In this document: positions 47,753 through 59,227 of the stretch, piece after piece
Layout of the letters: each line of letters opens with the position of its first letter
How positions within the stretch are numbered: position 1 is the stretch's first letter
Assembly: GCF_008932295.1 (NCBI RefSeq)
Contig: NZ_WBWA01000004.1
Span: 1-64,000, forward strand
Direction: 5' to 3'
Source of the DNA: Brucella tritici
GTDB taxonomy: Bacteria; Pseudomonadota; Alphaproteobacteria; Rhizobiales; Rhizobiaceae
Length of the DNA stretch: 64,000 nucleotides
Position numbers and translations under genes: made by a program
The notes under the pieces: generated by a model
What the model was told of the DNA's origin: nothing
Databases searched by the model: none
What the model saw: the letters and a program-made list of their open reading frames with translations, nothing else

Positions 47753-50677
47753 ATGAGCGATAAAACGAACGACGACAAGACGCTGAGCGTTAATACGAAG
47801 AAGACGCTGACCATGAAGCGGCCAGGCGTCGAGCAGAGCACCGTGCGCCAGAATTTCAGCCACGGCCGCACGAAGGCTGTCGTCGTTGAAACGAAAAAGC
47901 GCAAATTCTCGCGGCCTGATGAGAAGCCGGAAGTCGAGGCAGCGGCCCCAAGGCCTGCAGCGCCGGCGCCCGCTGCGCCTGCGCCTGCGGCATCTGCCCC
48001 TGCACCGGCTCAGGCCGCGCAGCCTGCACAAGCTGCACCGGCTCAGGCTGCACCTGCACAGGCCGCGCCAGCAGTGCGTGCGCCAACTCCTGCAGCTCCG
48101 GCACCGAAGCCAGCAACACCCGCTGCTCCGGTCACGAAACCGCACGTCGCACAGCAGCGCCCGACGCAACAGCGTCCCGGTGGCCAGCAGGCACAGCGTC
48201 CGCGCCCATCCGACCGCTCCGGCATGGTGCTGAACACGCTGTCGCGCTCCGAAATGGATGCACGTCGCCGCGCGCTCGAAGAAGCACAGGTTCGTGAAGT
48301 TGAAGAACGCGCTCGCGCTGTCGAGGAAGCCAAGCGTCGCGCTGAGGAAGATGCTCGCCGCGCCAAGGAACGTGAAGAATCTGCGCGTCGTCAGGCGGAA
48401 GAGGAAGCTCGTCTCAAGGCCGAGGCCGATGCTCGCCGCAAGGCTGAGGAAGAAGCTGCCAAGCGTATGCCGCAGCCTGAAGCCCGTACCGAGCGTCGCG
48501 ATGATGCACGCCCGGCTCCGCAGGGCAATCGCCCGCAGCAGGCCGGTCGTCCTCAGGGCAATCGTCCGCCGCAAGGTGGCCGTCCGCAGCAGGGCGGTCC
48601 TCGCCCGGCTGCACCAAGCCTGGCCGATGCTGCCCCGATCCCGGGCAAGCCGCTTCCGCAGAGCCAGCTCCGCAAGACTGTGGCATCCGACGATGATGAC
48701 CGTCGTGGCGGCGGTCAAACCGCTGCCCGCCGTGGTGCGCCAGCCAAGCCGGAAGTTCGTGCGCCGAAGGTGGTCAAGACGGAAGATGATCGCCGTCGTG
48801 GCAAGCTGACGATCTCCAGCAATCTGGAAGACGAAGGTCGTTCGCGTTCGCTGTCGGCAATGCGCCGCCGTCAGGAAAAGTTCAAGCGTTCGCAGATGCA
48901 GGAAACCCGCGAAAAGATTTCGCGTGAGGTGACCATTCCTGAGACCATCACGCTTCAGGAACTTGCGCAGCGTATGACCGAACGTTCGGTTGATATCATC
49001 AAGTACCTGATGAAGCAGGGCCAGATGATGAAGCCAGGCGACGTGATTGATGCCGATATGGCGCAGTTGATCGCTGAAGAGTTCGGCCACACCGTCAAGC
49101 GCGTCGCAGAATCGGACGTTGAAGAAGGTATCTTCGGTGTAGCCGATAACGAAGCCGCGCTGGTTTCCCGTCCTCCGGTCGTGACCATCATGGGTCACGT
49201 TGATCACGGCAAGACCTCGCTGCTCGATGCAATCCGTCATGCGAATGTCGTGTCGGGCGAAGCCGGTGGCATCACCCAGCATATCGGTGCCTATCAGGTC
49301 GAACAGAACGGCCAGAAGATCACCTTCATCGATACGCCGGGCCACGCTGCCTTTACCGCAATGCGTGCCCGTGGTGCGCAGGCAACCGATATTGCCATTC
49401 TCGTGGTGGCTGCCGACGACAGCGTGATGCCGCAGACGATTGAATCGATCAACCATGCCAAGGCGGCAGGCGTTCCGATCATCGTGGCGATCAACAAGAT
49501 CGACAAGCCGGCTGCAGATCCGCAGAAGGTTCGTACTGCTCTGTTGCAGCACGATGTCTTTGTGGAATCGATGGGCGGCGAAGTTCTCGACGTCGAAGTG
49601 TCGGCCAAGAACAAGCTCAACCTCGACAAATTGCTTGAAGCAATTCTGTTGCAGGCTGAAATTCTTGATCTCAAGTCAGATCCGACGCGTACGGCTGAAG
49701 GCGTTGTCGTCGAAGCCCAGCTTGATCGTGGCCGTGGTTCGGTTGCAACCGTTCTGGTTCAGACCGGTACGCTGCATCCGGGTGACATCCTCGTCGCCGG
49801 TAGCGAATGGGGTCGTGTGCGCGCGCTGGTCAATGACCGTGGCGAGCATGTCAAGGAAGCCGGTCCGGCAATGCCGGTCGAAATCCTCGGCCTCCAGGGA
49901 ACGCCGCAGGCGGGTGACCGTTTCGCAGTGGTTGCCAACGAAGCCAAGGCACGCGAAATCGCCGAATACCGCCAGCGTCTGGCACGCGACAAGGCTGTCG
50001 CTCGCCAGTCGGGTGCACGCGGTTCGCTCGAGCAGATGATGAACCAGCTTCAGGTGTCGGGCACGAAGGAATTCCCGCTCGTCATCAAGGGCGACGTGCA
50101 GGGCTCTATCGAAGCTATCACCAATGCACTGGACAAGCTTGGCACCGACGAAGTTCGTGCCCGCATCGTCCATTCGGGTGCAGGCGGTATCACGGAAAGC
50201 GACGTTTCGCTGGCCGAGGCTTCCAACGCGGCCATCATCGGCTTCAACGTCCGCGCCAACAAGCAGGCACGCGACGCAGCCGATCAGCAGGGCATCGAAA
50301 TTCGCTATTACAACATCATCTATGATCTGATCGATGACGTTAAGGCAGCGATGTCGGGCCTCCTGTCGCCGGAACGCCGCGAAACCTTCCTCGGCAATGC
50401 GGAGATTCTCGAAGTCTTCAACATCACCAAGGTCGGCAAGGTTGCCGGTTGCCGTGTCACCGAAGGCAAGGTCGAGCGCGGTGCAGGCGTTCGCCTTATC
50501 CGCGACAACGTGGTTATCCACGAAGGCAAGCTCAAGACGCTCAAGCGCTTCAAGGACGAAGTGTCGGAAGTTCCGGCCGGTCAGGAATGCGGTATGGCGT
50601 TCGAGAACTACGACGATATTCGCGCAGGTGATGTCATCGAAGCCTTCCGCGTCGAACACGTTTCGCGCACGCTTTAA
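47753..50677 (+). CDS. infB: Translation initiation factor IF-2
   Basis: A 974-residue GTPase that brings fMet-tRNA to the ribosome. A variable N-terminal region is Ala/Pro-rich (about 60-140) then a long Arg/Glu/Ala-rich charged helix (about 165-245). The IF2_N motif and the G domain follow: [38 protein letters not shown]. Domains II to IV complete it. The length reflects the low-complexity N-terminal domain common in this group. Confidence 0.99.
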   Translation: MSDKTNDDKTLSVNTKKTLTMKRPGVEQSTVRQNFSHGRTKAVVVETKKRKFSRPDEKPEVEAAAPRPAAPAPAAPAPAASAPAPAQAAQPAQAAPAQAAPAQAAPAVRAPTPAAPAPKPATPAAPVTKPHVAQQRPTQQRPGGQQAQRPRPSDRSGMVLNTLSRSEMDARRRALEEAQVREVEERARAVEEAKRRAEEDARRAKEREESARRQAEEEARLKAEADARRKAEEEAAKRMPQPEARTERRDDARPAPQGNRPQQAGRPQGNRPPQGGRPQQGGPRPAAPSLADAAPIPGKPLPQSQLRKTVASDDDDRRGGGQTAARRGAPAKPEVRAPKVVKTEDDRRRGKLTISSNLEDEGRSRSLSAMRRRQEKFKRSQMQETREKISREVTIPETITLQELAQRMTERSVDIIKYLMKQGQMMKPGDVIDADMAQLIAEEFGHTVKRVAESDVEEGIFGVADNEAALVSRPPVVTIMGHVDHGKTSLLDAIRHANVVSGEAGGITQHIGAYQVEQNGQKITFIDTPGHAAFTAMRARGAQATDIAILVVAADDSVMPQTIESINHAKAAGVPIIVAINKIDKPAADPQKVRTALLQHDVFVESMGGEVLDVEVSAKNKLNLDKLLEAILLQAEILDLKSDPTRTAEGVVVEAQLDRGRGSVATVLVQTGTLHPGDILVAGSEWGRVRALVNDRGEHVKEAGPAMPVEILGLQGTPQAGDRFAVVANEAKAREIAEYRQRLARDKAVARQSGARGSLEQMMNQLQVSGTKEFPLVIKGDVQGSIEAITNALDKLGTDEVRARIVHSGAGGITESDVSLAEASNAAIIGFNVRANKQARDAADQQGIEIRYYNIIYDLIDDVKAAMSGLLSPERRETFLGNAEILEVFNITKVGKVAGCRVTEGKVERGAGVRLIRDNVVIHEGKLKTLKRFKDEVSEVPAGQECGMAFENYDDIRAGDVIEAFRVEHVSRTL

Positions 50678-50685
50678 TAGCTTTG

Positions 50686-50722
50686 AGCCGGACCGTCCCG
50701 AATTGGGCGGTCCGGCTTTTTA
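50686..50722 (+). terminator. Terminator after infB
   Basis: AGCCGGACCG (50686-50695) and CGGTCCGGCT (50708-50717) make a perfect 10-bp stem, followed by TTTTTATT. rbfA may therefore have its own promoter in the 130-bp gap. Confidence 0.9.
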
Positions 50723-50850
50723 TTGCCCGGTTCCGAGGGTCTGACTCCCATCTGAATTGTGGTAAGTTACGCCCATAATTTTCAAGTCATGCGGTCGGAC
50801 AGCCGAAAGAGCTGGTCGCCTGTTTATGGCTGTTTATCGAGGATTTAACT

Positions 50851-51303
50851 ATGGCACGTTCTCCCGACCCCAAGGGCTCAGGTGGTCTCTCCCAGCGCCA
50901 GCTTCGCGTCGGCGAGCAGGTGCGTCACGCATTGGCGCAGGTGCTTCAGCGCGGCGAAATCCGCGACGATCTTATCGCCCGCACCGTAATTTCCGTTTCG
51001 GAAGTGCGCATGTCGCCCGACCTCAAGATTGCGACCTGCTTTATCACCCCGCTCGGTGATGCCGATACGCAGGCGGTTATCAAGGCGCTCGCTGCAAATG
51101 CGAAGTTCATTCGCGGTCGCATGGCGCCGAGCCTCAGCCAGATGAAATACATGCCGGAATTCCGCTTCCGGGCCGATACGAGCTTTGACAATTTTTCCAA
51201 GATCGATGCGCTTCTCCGCTCGCCGGAAGTCGCCCGCGATCTTGGGCATGACGATGAAGAAGACGCGGAGGCAGACAAAGCTTCCCGCAATGGAGACGAA
51301 TAA
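50851..51303 (+). CDS. rbfA: Ribosome-binding factor A
   Basis: A 150-residue KH-fold factor for late 30S assembly and cold adaptation. Recognised by [40 protein letters not shown] and [13 protein letters not shown]. An acidic tail (DDEEDAEAD) ends it. truB follows after 3 bp. Confidence 0.97.
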   Translation: MARSPDPKGSGGLSQRQLRVGEQVRHALAQVLQRGEIRDDLIARTVISVSEVRMSPDLKIATCFITPLGDADTQAVIKALAANAKFIRGRMAPSLSQMKYMPEFRFRADTSFDNFSKIDALLRSPEVARDLGHDDEEDAEADKASRNGDE

Positions 51304-51306
51304 AGC

Positions 51307-52281
51307 ATGGCAAGACGAGGCAAGAAAAAAGGTCGTTCGATATCCGGCTGGGTTATTTTCGATAAGCCGAAAGGGATGGGATCGACCGAGGCGGTCTCGA
51401 AGATCAAGTGGCTGTTCAATGCCGAAAAAGCCGGACATGCCGGTACACTTGATCCGCTTGCTTCCGGCATGTTGCCCATAGCGCTGGGTGAAGCCACAAA
51501 GACCGTGCCTTATGTCATGGATGGAACCAAGATCTACCGTTTCACGGTAAGCTGGGGCGAGGAACGCTCCACGGACGATCTGGAAGGCCAGCCGACCAAG
51601 ACCTCGGACAAGCGGCCCTCGCGCGCTGAGGTCGAGGCATTGCTGCCGAATTATACCGGTGTCATTTCCCAGGTCCCGCCGCAGTTCTCCGCCATCAAGA
51701 TTGATGGCGAGCGGGCTTACGATCTTGCGCGCGAAGGCGAGACAGTCGAGATTCCATCCCGCGAAGTCGAGATTGACCGCCTGGAAATCGTTGGCACTCC
51801 GGATGCCGACCGCACCGAATTCGAGGTCGAATGCTCCAAGGGTACCTATGTGCGCTCGCTCGCGCGCGATATGGGCCGGGACCTCGGCTGCTACGGCCAT
51901 ATTTCGGAACTGCGCCGCATTGAAGTTGCACCGTTTACGGAGGAAGACGCCGTAACGCTGGCTGAACTCGAACAGGCTTGGCCACCACTTCCTCCCAAGG
52001 ATGAAGACGGCAATATTGTCGAGCCCGCTCCGCGTCGCGACTTTTCGGCGATTGACGCGTTGGTCATCGATACGGGGGCGGCACTTGACTGCCTGCCGCA
52101 GGTGCCGCTTACGGACGATCAGGCGCAGCGCGTGCGTCTTGGCAATCCGGTGATCTTGCGCGGACGTGATGCTCCTCTGGAAGCGGATGAAGCCTGTGTT
52201 ACGGCACGCGGAAAACTGCTTGCCATCGGCTATATCGAGCACGGACAATTCAAACCGAAGCGCGTTTTCACAACGGGCTGA
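51307..52281 (+). CDS. truB: tRNA pseudouridine(55) synthase TruB
   Basis: A 324-residue pseudouridine synthase forming Psi55 in the T loop. The catalytic Asp lies in [20 protein letters not shown], and [13 protein letters not shown] begins the fold; the C-terminal PUA-like region follows [22 protein letters not shown] precedes the ATG. In operon with rbfA. Confidence 0.97.
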   Translation: MARRGKKKGRSISGWVIFDKPKGMGSTEAVSKIKWLFNAEKAGHAGTLDPLASGMLPIALGEATKTVPYVMDGTKIYRFTVSWGEERSTDDLEGQPTKTSDKRPSRAEVEALLPNYTGVISQVPPQFSAIKIDGERAYDLAREGETVEIPSREVEIDRLEIVGTPDADRTEFEVECSKGTYVRSLARDMGRDLGCYGHISELRRIEVAPFTEEDAVTLAELEQAWPPLPPKDEDGNIVEPAPRRDFSAIDALVIDTGAALDCLPQVPLTDDQAQRVRLGNPVILRGRDAPLEADEACVTARGKLLAIGYIEHGQFKPKRVFTTG

Positions 52282-52463
52282 CGTTTCGTCAGAAGATCGC
52301 GATAAGGCGGCAAATTGAATTGAGACTGGCGTTCCCGCCAATTTTGCACTATATGCCCCTCATCGATCATGCGTAAAAGCATGTCAGATCGTGTAAATGG
52401 CCCGCGCTGGACGACATCCCGGCCCGGGCGTCTGGTTTTCCTCTCATCTAGAAAGGTGTTACG

Positions 52464-52733
52464 ATGTCGATTACTGCTGAGCGCAAGCAAGCACTTATCA
52501 AGGAATACGCCACCAAGGAAGGCGACACCGGTTCTCCTGAAGTACAGGTTGCCGTTCTTTCCGAGCGTATCGCCAACCTCACCGAACACTTCAAGGGCCA
52601 CAAGAATGACAATCATTCGCGTCGCGGCCTTCTGAAGCTGGTTTCGCAGCGTCGTCGCCTTCTTGATTATGTCAAGGGCATCGACCAGGCACGTTACCAG
52701 GCGCTGATCAGCCGTCTCGGCCTGCGCCGCTAA
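52464..52733 (+). CDS. rpsO: 30S ribosomal protein S15
   Basis: An 89-residue primary 16S rRNA binder of the platform. Typical [15 protein letters not shown] start and [37 protein letters not shown] core. Preceded by AAAGGTG. The rpsO-pnp order is conserved in proteobacteria. Confidence 0.99.
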   Translation: MSITAERKQALIKEYATKEGDTGSPEVQVAVLSERIANLTEHFKGHKNDNHSRRGLLKLVSQRRRLLDYVKGIDQARYQALISRLGLRR

Positions 52734-52742
52734 CGGTAAAAT

Positions 52743-52772
52743 CGGGCGACGTTTCAAAACGTCGCCCGTTTG
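52743..52772 (+). terminator. Terminator after rpsO
   Basis: CGGGCGACGTTT (52743-52754) pairs with AAACGTCGCCCG (52757-52768), then TTTGATTT. A very stable stem with minimal loop, it probably separates rpsO from pnp. Confidence 0.88.
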
Positions 52773-52828
52773 ATTTATTCGGCATTTTGTCGTGCGGATA
52801 GCCGCTGACAGATCAAAATGCGACACTT

Positions 52829-52930
52829 GAGCATGTCTCCCAAAAGTGGGAACCGTTTTTGGGGCGAAGACATGCGAAAAACCAACAGATAGAATGGAAG
52901 CGCGAACGTATGTGAGCGCATCCCGCTCTA
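52829..52930. repeat. Two-hairpin dispersed repeat, copy D
   Basis: GAGCATGTCTCCCAAAAGTG at the left matches copy A nearly base for base. The right arm of the first hairpin is TTTTTGGGGCGAAGACATGC. The second hairpin is degenerate (AGAATGGAAGCG with CGCATCCCGCTCT). Confidence 0.82.
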
Positions 52931-53040
52931 TCGGGCGAATGCCCACTGGCATGAAACGGCGCACCGGGTGCATTCCGTCATGCCGATGACGAGCCAAAAG
53001 GCTCATGACCTGGACCAGTCATGGGGCAGGATTGCAGGCA

Positions 53041-53088
53041 GTTCGTGTCAGAGGATGTTCGGGAATGAATGTTCTGACACTAACGAAC
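53041..53088 (+). promoter_or_regulatory. pnp leader hairpin (candidate RNase III autoregulatory site)
   Basis: GTTC and GTGTCAGA (53041-53052) pair with TCTGACAC (53073-53080) and GAAC (53085-53088), with bulge TAAC. It lies about 90 nt before the pnp start. E. coli pnp is autoregulated through RNase III cleavage of a leader stem-loop; an equivalent here is inferred from position and shape only. Confidence 0.5.
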
Positions 53089-53175
53089 TTCCCGTTGTCT
53101 TGCCCGTGGCCCGTCCGCCAACCGAGGCGATGCCTTCAGGCGCTTTTGCGCGGTATCACCACATGAGGACAAGAT

Positions 53176-55317
53176 ATGTTCAATACCCATAAAGTAGAAA
53201 TCGAATGGGGCGGTCGTCCGCTTACGCTCGAAACCGGCAAGATTGCCCGTCAGGCCGACGGTGCAGTTCTCGCAACCTATGGCGAAACCGTCGTTCTGGC
53301 GACTGTCGTTTCTGCCAAGGAGCCGAAGCCGGGCCAGGATTTCTTTCCGCTGACCGTCAACTATCAGGAAAAGACCTATGCCGCTGGCAAGATCCCTGGT
53401 GGCTACTTCAAGCGTGAAGGCCGTCCGAGCGAAAACGAAACGCTCGTCTCGCGCCTGATCGACCGTCCGATCCGCCCGCTCTTCGTCGATGGCTACAAGA
53501 ACGACACGCAGGTTGTCATCACCGTCGTCCAGCACGATCTGGAAAATGATCCTGACGTCCTGTCCATGGTTGCCGCTTCTGCAGCACTCACCATTTCGGG
53601 CGTGCCTTTCATGGGCCCGATCGGCGGCGCGCGCGTCGGCTACATCAACGGCGAATATGTCCTGAACCCGAATATCGATGAAATGCCGGAATCGAAGCTC
53701 GATTTGGTTGTTGCCGGTACGTCGGAAGCCGTGCTGATGGTTGAATCCGAAGCGCAGGAACTCTCTGAAGAAGTCATGCTCGGCGCCGTTGTTTTCGGCC
53801 AGAAGGGCTTCCAGCCGGTCATCGATGCGATCATCAAGCTCGCTGAAGTTGCTGCCAAGGAACCGCGCGACTTCCAGCCGGAAGACCTGTCGGATCTCGA
53901 AGCAAAGATGCTTGCCGTTGTCGAAAGCGACCTGCGCGACGCCTACAAGATCACCGAAAAGCAGGCCCGTTACGCTGCCGTCGATGCCGCCAAGGCAAAG
54001 GCGAAGGCTCACTTCTTCCCGGAAGGTGATGAAGAGCCGGAATTCTCCGCTGAAAAGTTTGCAACCGTTTTCAAGCATCTGCAGGCCAAGATTGTTCGCT
54101 GGAACATTCTCGACACCGGCAGCCGCATCGACGGTCGTGATCTTTCGACCGTTCGCTCGATCGTTTCGGAAGTCGGTCTTCTGCCACGCACTCACGGCTC
54201 GGCACTGTTCACCCGCGGTGAAACGCAGGCGATCGTTGTTGCCACGCTCGGCACCGGCGAAGACGAACAGATGATCGACGCCCTGACCGGCACCTACAAG
54301 CAGCCTTTCATGCTGCACTACAACTTCCCGCCATACTCCGTTGGTGAAACCGGCCGTATGGGTTCGCCAGGCCGTCGTGAAATCGGCCACGGCAAGCTTG
54401 CATGGCGCGCTATCCATCCGATGCTGCCTGCCGCCGAGCAGTTCCCGTACACGATCCGCGCGGTCTCCGAGATCACGGAATCCAACGGTTCGTCCTCGAT
54501 GGCTACCGTTTGCGGTACCTCGCTCGCTCTCATGGATGCAGGCGTTCCGCTCGCACGTCCGGTCGCCGGTATCGCCATGGGCCTGATCAAGGAAGGCGAG
54601 CGCTTCGCCGTTCTGTCCGACATCCTCGGTGATGAAGATCACCTCGGCGACATGGACTTCAAGGTTGCCGGTACGGAAAACGGCATCACCTCGCTGCAGA
54701 TGGACATCAAGATCGACGGCATCACCGAAGAGATCATGAAGGTCGCTCTGGAACAGGCCAAGGGCGGTCGCGTCCACATTCTCGGCGAAATGGCGAAGGC
54801 TCTTTCGACCTCGCGTGAAGAACTCGGCGAATTCGCTCCGCGTATCGAAGTAATGAACATCCCGACCGACAAGATCCGTGATGTTATCGGTTCTGGCGGC
54901 AAGGTTATTCGCGAAATCGTGGAAAAGACCGGCGCCAAGATCAACATCGAAGACGATGGTACGGTGAAGATCGCTTCGTCGAACGGCAAGGAAATCGAAG
55001 CCGCCAAGAAGTGGATTCACTCGATTGTTGCCGAGCCGGAAGTCGGCGAAATCTACGAAGGTACGGTCGTCAAGACCGCTGACTTCGGCGCTTTCGTGAA
55101 TTTCTTCGGTCCGCGCGATGGTCTGGTTCATATTTCGCAGCTCGCCGCCGACCGCGTTGCCAAGACCACCGATGTGGTCAAGGAAGGCCAGAAGGTCTGG
55201 GTCAAGCTCATGGGCTTTGACGAACGTGGCAAGGTTCGCCTGTCGATGAAAGTTGTCGATCAGGAAACCGGCAAGGAAGTAGTTGCTGAAAAAAAGGCAG
55301 AAGCCGACGCTGAATAA
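53176..55317 (+). CDS. pnp: Polyribonucleotide nucleotidyltransferase (PNPase)
   Basis: A 713-residue trimeric 3'-5' phosphorolytic exoribonuclease. Two RNase PH domains (about 10-225 and 310-545, the second with [16 protein letters not shown] and [20 protein letters not shown]), a KH domain ([16 protein letters not shown]) and an S1 domain ([19 protein letters not shown]). Central to mRNA turnover. Preceded by a long structured leader and GAGGAC. Confidence 0.99.
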   Translation: MFNTHKVEIEWGGRPLTLETGKIARQADGAVLATYGETVVLATVVSAKEPKPGQDFFPLTVNYQEKTYAAGKIPGGYFKREGRPSENETLVSRLIDRPIRPLFVDGYKNDTQVVITVVQHDLENDPDVLSMVAASAALTISGVPFMGPIGGARVGYINGEYVLNPNIDEMPESKLDLVVAGTSEAVLMVESEAQELSEEVMLGAVVFGQKGFQPVIDAIIKLAEVAAKEPRDFQPEDLSDLEAKMLAVVESDLRDAYKITEKQARYAAVDAAKAKAKAHFFPEGDEEPEFSAEKFATVFKHLQAKIVRWNILDTGSRIDGRDLSTVRSIVSEVGLLPRTHGSALFTRGETQAIVVATLGTGEDEQMIDALTGTYKQPFMLHYNFPPYSVGETGRMGSPGRREIGHGKLAWRAIHPMLPAAEQFPYTIRAVSEITESNGSSSMATVCGTSLALMDAGVPLARPVAGIAMGLIKEGERFAVLSDILGDEDHLGDMDFKVAGTENGITSLQMDIKIDGITEEIMKVALEQAKGGRVHILGEMAKALSTSREELGEFAPRIEVMNIPTDKIRDVIGSGGKVIREIVEKTGAKINIEDDGTVKIASSNGKEIEAAKKWIHSIVAEPEVGEIYEGTVVKTADFGAFVNFFGPRDGLVHISQLAADRVAKTTDVVKEGQKVWVKLMGFDERGKVRLSMKVVDQETGKEVVAEKKAEADAE

Positions 55318-55344
55318 GCGTTTCAGCTACTGTAAATCAATCGA

Positions 55345-55371
55345 AAGCGCGCTCTTGTGGCGCGCTTTTTT
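55345..55371 (+). terminator. Terminator after pnp
   Basis: AAGCGCGC (55345-55352) and GCGCGCTT (55360-55367), then TTTT. Confidence 0.88.
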
Positions 55372-55407
55372 GTTGCATGGGAATCAATTCAAGACCATGG
55401 ATGAGCC

Positions 55408-56442
55408 ATGATTACACCGGCACAACAGACACTCTTTCTCCCCTTCTATCAGGGCATTCTGGATATGCCCGAAGAGGGGCAATCCTTTCTAGCTTGCGGT
55501 CTTTCTGCGGACCGGCATCTTGAAGACGAGTGGAAGCAGGCGCTGACCTTCCTGCAACCCTGGCGCCCCGACTGGCTGGCGCTGGAGAAGGAGGGCTTCA
55601 AGGCCGTTCCGAGATTAGCGTCTGACGTGGGCGAGGAGCGGCGTTTTTCCGGCGGGCTACTTCTGCTCGGAAAACATCGCGGACGCAACGAGGCGTGGTT
55701 TGCGGAGCTTTTGGCGCGTGTTGAACCGGGTGGATGGATTGCGGTGTCCGGCGACAAAAAGCTCGGCATCGACAGTTTTCGCAAATGGGTCGGCAATCTT
55801 GCCGAGATCAGCGACCGCATGTCGAAGAACCATGCCGTAGTGTTCTGGCTGAGGAGGCCCGCCGATCTTACCGATGACTTCATTGCGGCGCTGAAACCGC
55901 TTGCAACCGATATTGATGACGTATTCCGGACCGAACCTGGTATGTTCTCGCACGGTGTCATCGACAAGGGCTCGGCATTGCTGGTGCCGCATATGGAAAA
56001 GATTGTCTTCGGCAATGTTGCCGATCTTGGTGCTGGCTGGGGTTATCTCGCTGCGCAATGCCTGAAATTTGCGGATCGCATCAAATCAATCGATCTCTAT
56101 GAAGCCGATTATGAGGCAATTGAAGCCGCGCGCGGCAATCTTGAGCGGCTGGCCGCGTCGGTGCCGATCAGTTTCAACTGGTTCGATGTGACGAGTGAAA
56201 AGATGGCGGGCATCTACGACACCGTGATTATGAACCCACCGTTCCACGAAGGACGGGTGACGGATGTTTCGCTCGGTCAGGCGTTCATTGCCGCTGCCGC
56301 GTCTCGTCTTAAACCGGGCGGACGTTTGCTGATGGTCGCAAACCGTCAGTTGCCTTATGAGACGACGCTCAAAGGGCTGTTCAAGAATGTAACGCTTCTT
56401 GAAGAGGCAAATGGCTTCAAGATATTTGATGCAAAGAAGTAA
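55408..56442 (+). CDS. Class I SAM-dependent methyltransferase, RsmC-like
   Basis: A 344-residue protein of the RsmC/RlmG type with two Rossmann-like halves; the active one (about 175-340) has VADLGAGWGYLAAQ (SAM), and NPPFHEG, the catalytic motif of guanine-N2 methyltransferases. RsmC methylates G1207 of 16S rRNA. The N-terminal half lacks a SAM motif, as in RsmC. Neighbourhood of pnp and rpsO fits an rRNA role, though the target base is inferred. Confidence 0.88.
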   Translation: MITPAQQTLFLPFYQGILDMPEEGQSFLACGLSADRHLEDEWKQALTFLQPWRPDWLALEKEGFKAVPRLASDVGEERRFSGGLLLLGKHRGRNEAWFAELLARVEPGGWIAVSGDKKLGIDSFRKWVGNLAEISDRMSKNHAVVFWLRRPADLTDDFIAALKPLATDIDDVFRTEPGMFSHGVIDKGSALLVPHMEKIVFGNVADLGAGWGYLAAQCLKFADRIKSIDLYEADYEAIEAARGNLERLAASVPISFNWFDVTSEKMAGIYDTVIMNPPFHEGRVTDVSLGQAFIAAAASRLKPGGRLLMVANRQLPYETTLKGLFKNVTLLEEANGFKIFDAKK

Positions 56443-56444
56443 AT

Positions 56445-56473
56445 AAAAAGGCCGCCTGGAAGGCGGCCTTTTT
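56445..56473. terminator. Bidirectional terminator between rsmC-like gene and fabI
   Basis: AAAAAGGCCGCCT (56445-56457) and AGGCGGCCTTTTT (56461-56473) are a perfect 13-bp inverted repeat with a 3-base loop, ending both converging transcripts. Confidence 0.92.
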
Positions 56474-56488
56474 ATAATATGGTTTGGC

Positions 56489-57307
56489 TTATTCGCCGCG
56501 TTCCGCGTCCGAGCTTTTCAGCTCTTCAAGCGTTGGCATCGAAACGATGTTGTAGCCGGAATCCACATAATGGACTTCACCGGTAACACCGCTCGAAAGA
56601 TCGGACAGCAAATAGACTGCCGATTTGCCGACATCATCAATGTCGACGGTGCGACGCAGCGGCGAGTTACGGCGCTGGTAGCTGAAGATTGCGCGTGCAT
56701 CGCCAATACCGGCACCGGCCAGCGTGCGTACCGGTCCTGCCGAAATGGCGTTGACGCGGATGCCCTGCGGGCCGTAGTCGGCGGCAAGATAACGAACCAT
56801 GGCTTCAAGCGCGGCCTTGGCAACGCCCATGACGTTGTAGTTCGGGATAGTGCGCGTCGAACCGCCATAGGTCAGCGTCAGGATTGAGCCGCCGTCCTTC
56901 ATGAGCTTTTCAGCACGCTGTGCCATTTCCGTGAAGGAGTAGGCGGAAATCACCATGGTGCGGCTGAAATTTTCGCGCGTGGTGACGTCTGCGTAGCGAC
57001 CCTTCAGTTCGGTCTTGTCGGAGAAGCCGATGGCGTGAACGATGAAATCGAGCTTGCCCCACTTCTTTTCGACTTCGGCAAAAACCGCATCGACTGACTC
57101 GATATCTTCCACATCGCAAGGCAGTACGAAATCAGAGCCAACCTGTTCGGCGAGCGGCTTTACGCGCTTGCCGAGTGCATCACCTTGATAGGTAAAGGCC
57201 AGTTCGGCGCCCTGTGCGGCGAGTTGCTTTGAAATTCCCCAAGCGAGTGAGTGATTATTCGCGACCCCCATGATGAGGCCGCGTTTGCCTTTCATCAAAC
57301 CTTCCAT
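56489..57307 (-). CDS. fabI: Enoyl-[acyl-carrier-protein] reductase (NADH) FabI
   Basis: A 272-residue short-chain dehydrogenase-fold enzyme for the last step of fatty acid elongation. The cofactor region is GLIMGVANNHSLAWGI; the catalytic pair is Tyr157 and Lys164 (YNVMGVAK, Y-x6-K). This type is the target of triclosan. Starts 14 bp after fabB with a GGGAGAGGG site, so it is the last gene of fabA-fabB-fabI. Confidence 0.97.
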   Translation of the reverse strand: MEGLMKGKRGLIMGVANNHSLAWGISKQLAAQGAELAFTYQGDALGKRVKPLAEQVGSDFVLPCDVEDIESVDAVFAEVEKKWGKLDFIVHAIGFSDKTELKGRYADVTTRENFSRTMVISAYSFTEMAQRAEKLMKDGGSILTLTYGGSTRTIPNYNVMGVAKAALEAMVRYLAADYGPQGIRVNAISAGPVRTLAGAGIGDARAIFSYQRRNSPLRRTVDIDDVGKSAVYLLSDLSSGVTGEVHYVDSGYNIVSMPTLEELKSSDAERGE

Positions 57308-57321
57308 ATTTTCCCTCTCCC

Positions 57322-58545
57322 TCAGCCCTGGTAGCGCTGGAAAACCAGCGTTGCATTGGTGCCACCAAATCCGAAGGAGTTGGAGAGCACGGTGTTGAGC
57401 TGAGCGTTGTCAATGCGCTTGCGAACGATAGGCATATCCGCGAAGGCAGGGTCCAGTTCTTCGATATGTGCGCTTTCGCAAATGAAATTGTTGTGCATCA
57501 TCAGAAGCGAATAGATCGCTTCCTGCACGCCGGTTGCACCGAGCGAATGGCCGGTCAGCGATTTGGTCGCAGCGATCGGCGGGCAGGCGTCACCCGAGCC
57601 GAAGACCTGACGGATAGCTTCGATTTCCGGCGCATCGCCAGCAGGCGTCGAGGTTGCGTGCGGGTTGATGTAGTCGATCTTGCCCTTGACGGTCGACAGC
57701 GCCATCTTCATGCAGCGGATCGCGCCTTCGCCTGACGGAGCGACCATGTCGTAGCCGTCGGAGGTTGCGCCATAGCCAACGATTTCGCCGTAAATCTTGG
57801 CGCCGCGGGCCAGCGCGGTTTCGAGGTCTTCCAGCACCAGAACACCGGCGCCGCCTGCGATCACGAAGCCGTCGCGGTTCTTGTCATAGGCGCGGGATGC
57901 CGTGGATGGCGTATCGTTATATTTCGACGACATGGCACCCATGGCGTCGAACAGGACCGAAAGCGTCCAGTCTAGATCTTCGCAGCCGCCCGCAAACATG
58001 CGGTCCTGCTTGCCATACTGAATCATTTCGAACGCATTGCCGATGCAATGGTTGGACGTCGCACAGGCCGAGGAGATCGAATAGTTGATGCCCTTGATCT
58101 TGAAGAAGGTCGCCAGCGTCGCGGAAGCCGTTGAACTCATGGCTTTTGGCACGGCAAATGGGCCGACGCGCTTCGGGCCTTTTTCGCGGGTGATGTCGGC
58201 AGAATCGACAATGGTGCGGGTTGAAGGACCACCGGAGCCCATAATGATGCCGGTGCGGTCGTTGGAGACCTCCTCGTCGGAAAGTCCCGCATCCGCAATG
58301 GCCTGATCCATCGCAATATGGTTCCAGGCCGTGCCACGGCCATGGAAGCGCATCGCACGACGATCAACCAGTGCTTCGACGTCGATATTCGGAGCGCCGT
58401 GCACCTGACAACGGAAGCCAAGCTCGGCATATTCCTCAGCGCGGGAGATGCCGGACTTTGCTTCACGCAGCGAAGCCGTGACCTCTTCGGTGTTGTTACC
58501 AATCGAGGATACGATCCCCATACCCGTTACGACCACACGCCGCAT
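57322..58545 (-). CDS. fabB: 3-oxoacyl-ACP synthase I FabB
   Basis: A 407-residue thiolase-fold condensing enzyme. Active-site Cys161 is in [15 protein letters not shown], with the two His in [11 protein letters not shown] and [16 protein letters not shown] is needed to elongate unsaturated acyl chains made by FabA, and fabA lies directly upstream, confirming the FabB rather than FabF assignment. TGATG-type spacing is absent; the gap to fabA is 163 bp. Confidence 0.96.
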   Translation of the reverse strand: MRRVVVTGMGIVSSIGNNTEEVTASLREAKSGISRAEEYAELGFRCQVHGAPNIDVEALVDRRAMRFHGRGTAWNHIAMDQAIADAGLSDEEVSNDRTGIIMGSGGPSTRTIVDSADITREKGPKRVGPFAVPKAMSSTASATLATFFKIKGINYSISSACATSNHCIGNAFEMIQYGKQDRMFAGGCEDLDWTLSVLFDAMGAMSSKYNDTPSTASRAYDKNRDGFVIAGGAGVLVLEDLETALARGAKIYGEIVGYGATSDGYDMVAPSGEGAIRCMKMALSTVKGKIDYINPHATSTPAGDAPEIEAIRQVFGSGDACPPIAATKSLTGHSLGATGVQEAIYSLLMMHNNFICESAHIEELDPAFADMPIVRKRIDNAQLNTVLSNSFGFGGTNATLVFQRYQG

Positions 58546-58708
58546 CGCGTTCTCCTTTACACCTGATCCGTGAGCGACGTGTCCGTCATGCGGACTGCCG
58601 CCTGTTCGCGGTTACATAGGTGCGATCTTCGCATGTTTTGAGCGCGGCCGCATGAAAACTGTTCACTTTTTTGCAGTCGCGCTCGTGGATGATGATGATT
58701 GAGGTGCC

Positions 58709-59227
58709 TTACTGGCCCTCGCTGTCCTTCGACAGGCCGACGCGCAGGTCAGACGCCCGGTAGATGGTTTCGCCATCGGCTTTCAGCCAGCCATCAGCCG
58801 TGCCCAGCACGAGGCGGCCACGCATGACGCGCTTGAAATCGATGCCGTATTCGAGAAGCTTGGTATGCGGACGCACCATGCCCTTGAACTTCACTTCACC
58901 GGTGGAAAGCGCCATGCCGCGGCCCGGCTCTCCGAGCCAGCCGAGGAAGAAACCGGTCAGCTGCCACATGCCGTCGAGGCCAAGGCAGCCCGGCATGATC
59001 GGATTGCCCATGAAATGGCACGGGAAATACCAGTCGTCGGGGCGGACATCATATTCGGCGCGGATATAGCCCTTGTCGAACTCACCGCCGGTTTCGGAAA
59101 TATCTGTGATGCGATGGACCATCAGCATCGGAGGCAGGGGAAGCTGAGCATTGCCGGGGCCGAACATCTCGCCGCGTGCGCAGGCCAGGAGCTCTTCATA
59201 CCCATAGCTTGATTTCTGTTCTGCCAT
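58709..59227 (-). CDS. fabA: 3-hydroxydecanoyl-ACP dehydratase/isomerase FabA
   Basis: A 172-residue hotdog-fold enzyme that dehydrates 3-hydroxydecanoyl-ACP and isomerises it to the cis-3 form, starting unsaturated fatty acid synthesis. Catalytic His71 ([13 protein letters not shown]) and Asp85 (LGLDGMWQL) align with E. coli His70 and Asp84. ATG 59227 follows GGGAGG; a longer frame (59248) lacks support. First gene of the leftward fab operon, divergent from irr. Confidence 0.97.
   Translation of the reverse strand: MAEQKSSYGYEELLACARGEMFGPGNAQLPLPPMLMVHRITDISETGGEFDKGYIRAEYDVRPDDWYFPCHFMGNPIMPGCLGLDGMWQLTGFFLGWLGEPGRGMALSTGEVKFKGMVRPHTKLLEYGIDFKRVMRGRLVLGTADGWLKADGETIYRASDLRVGLSKDSEGQ

Larger units (their letters stand above)
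52734..53175. other. rpsO-pnp intergenic region (442 bp)
   Basis: Holds the rpsO terminator, dispersed repeat copy D (52829-52930), a small GAGCC-AAAA-GGCTC hairpin (52990-53003) and the pnp leader hairpin at 53041. No supported protein gene; a 74-codon frame (52968-53192) overlaps pnp and lacks a ribosome binding site. Confidence 0.6.

Noticed and set aside
47678-49552. Open frame (624 codons) antisense to infB
   Set aside because: Composition (Cys/Arg/Leu repeats) reflects the Ala/Pro and Arg/Glu repeats of IF-2 on the other strand.
52968-53192. 74-codon frame overlapping the start of pnp
   Set aside because: It runs through the leader hairpins and into pnp out of frame; no initiation signal.
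53080-55131. Open frame (683 codons) antisense to pnp
   Set aside because: Covers a highly conserved PNPase gene; no start signal or motif.
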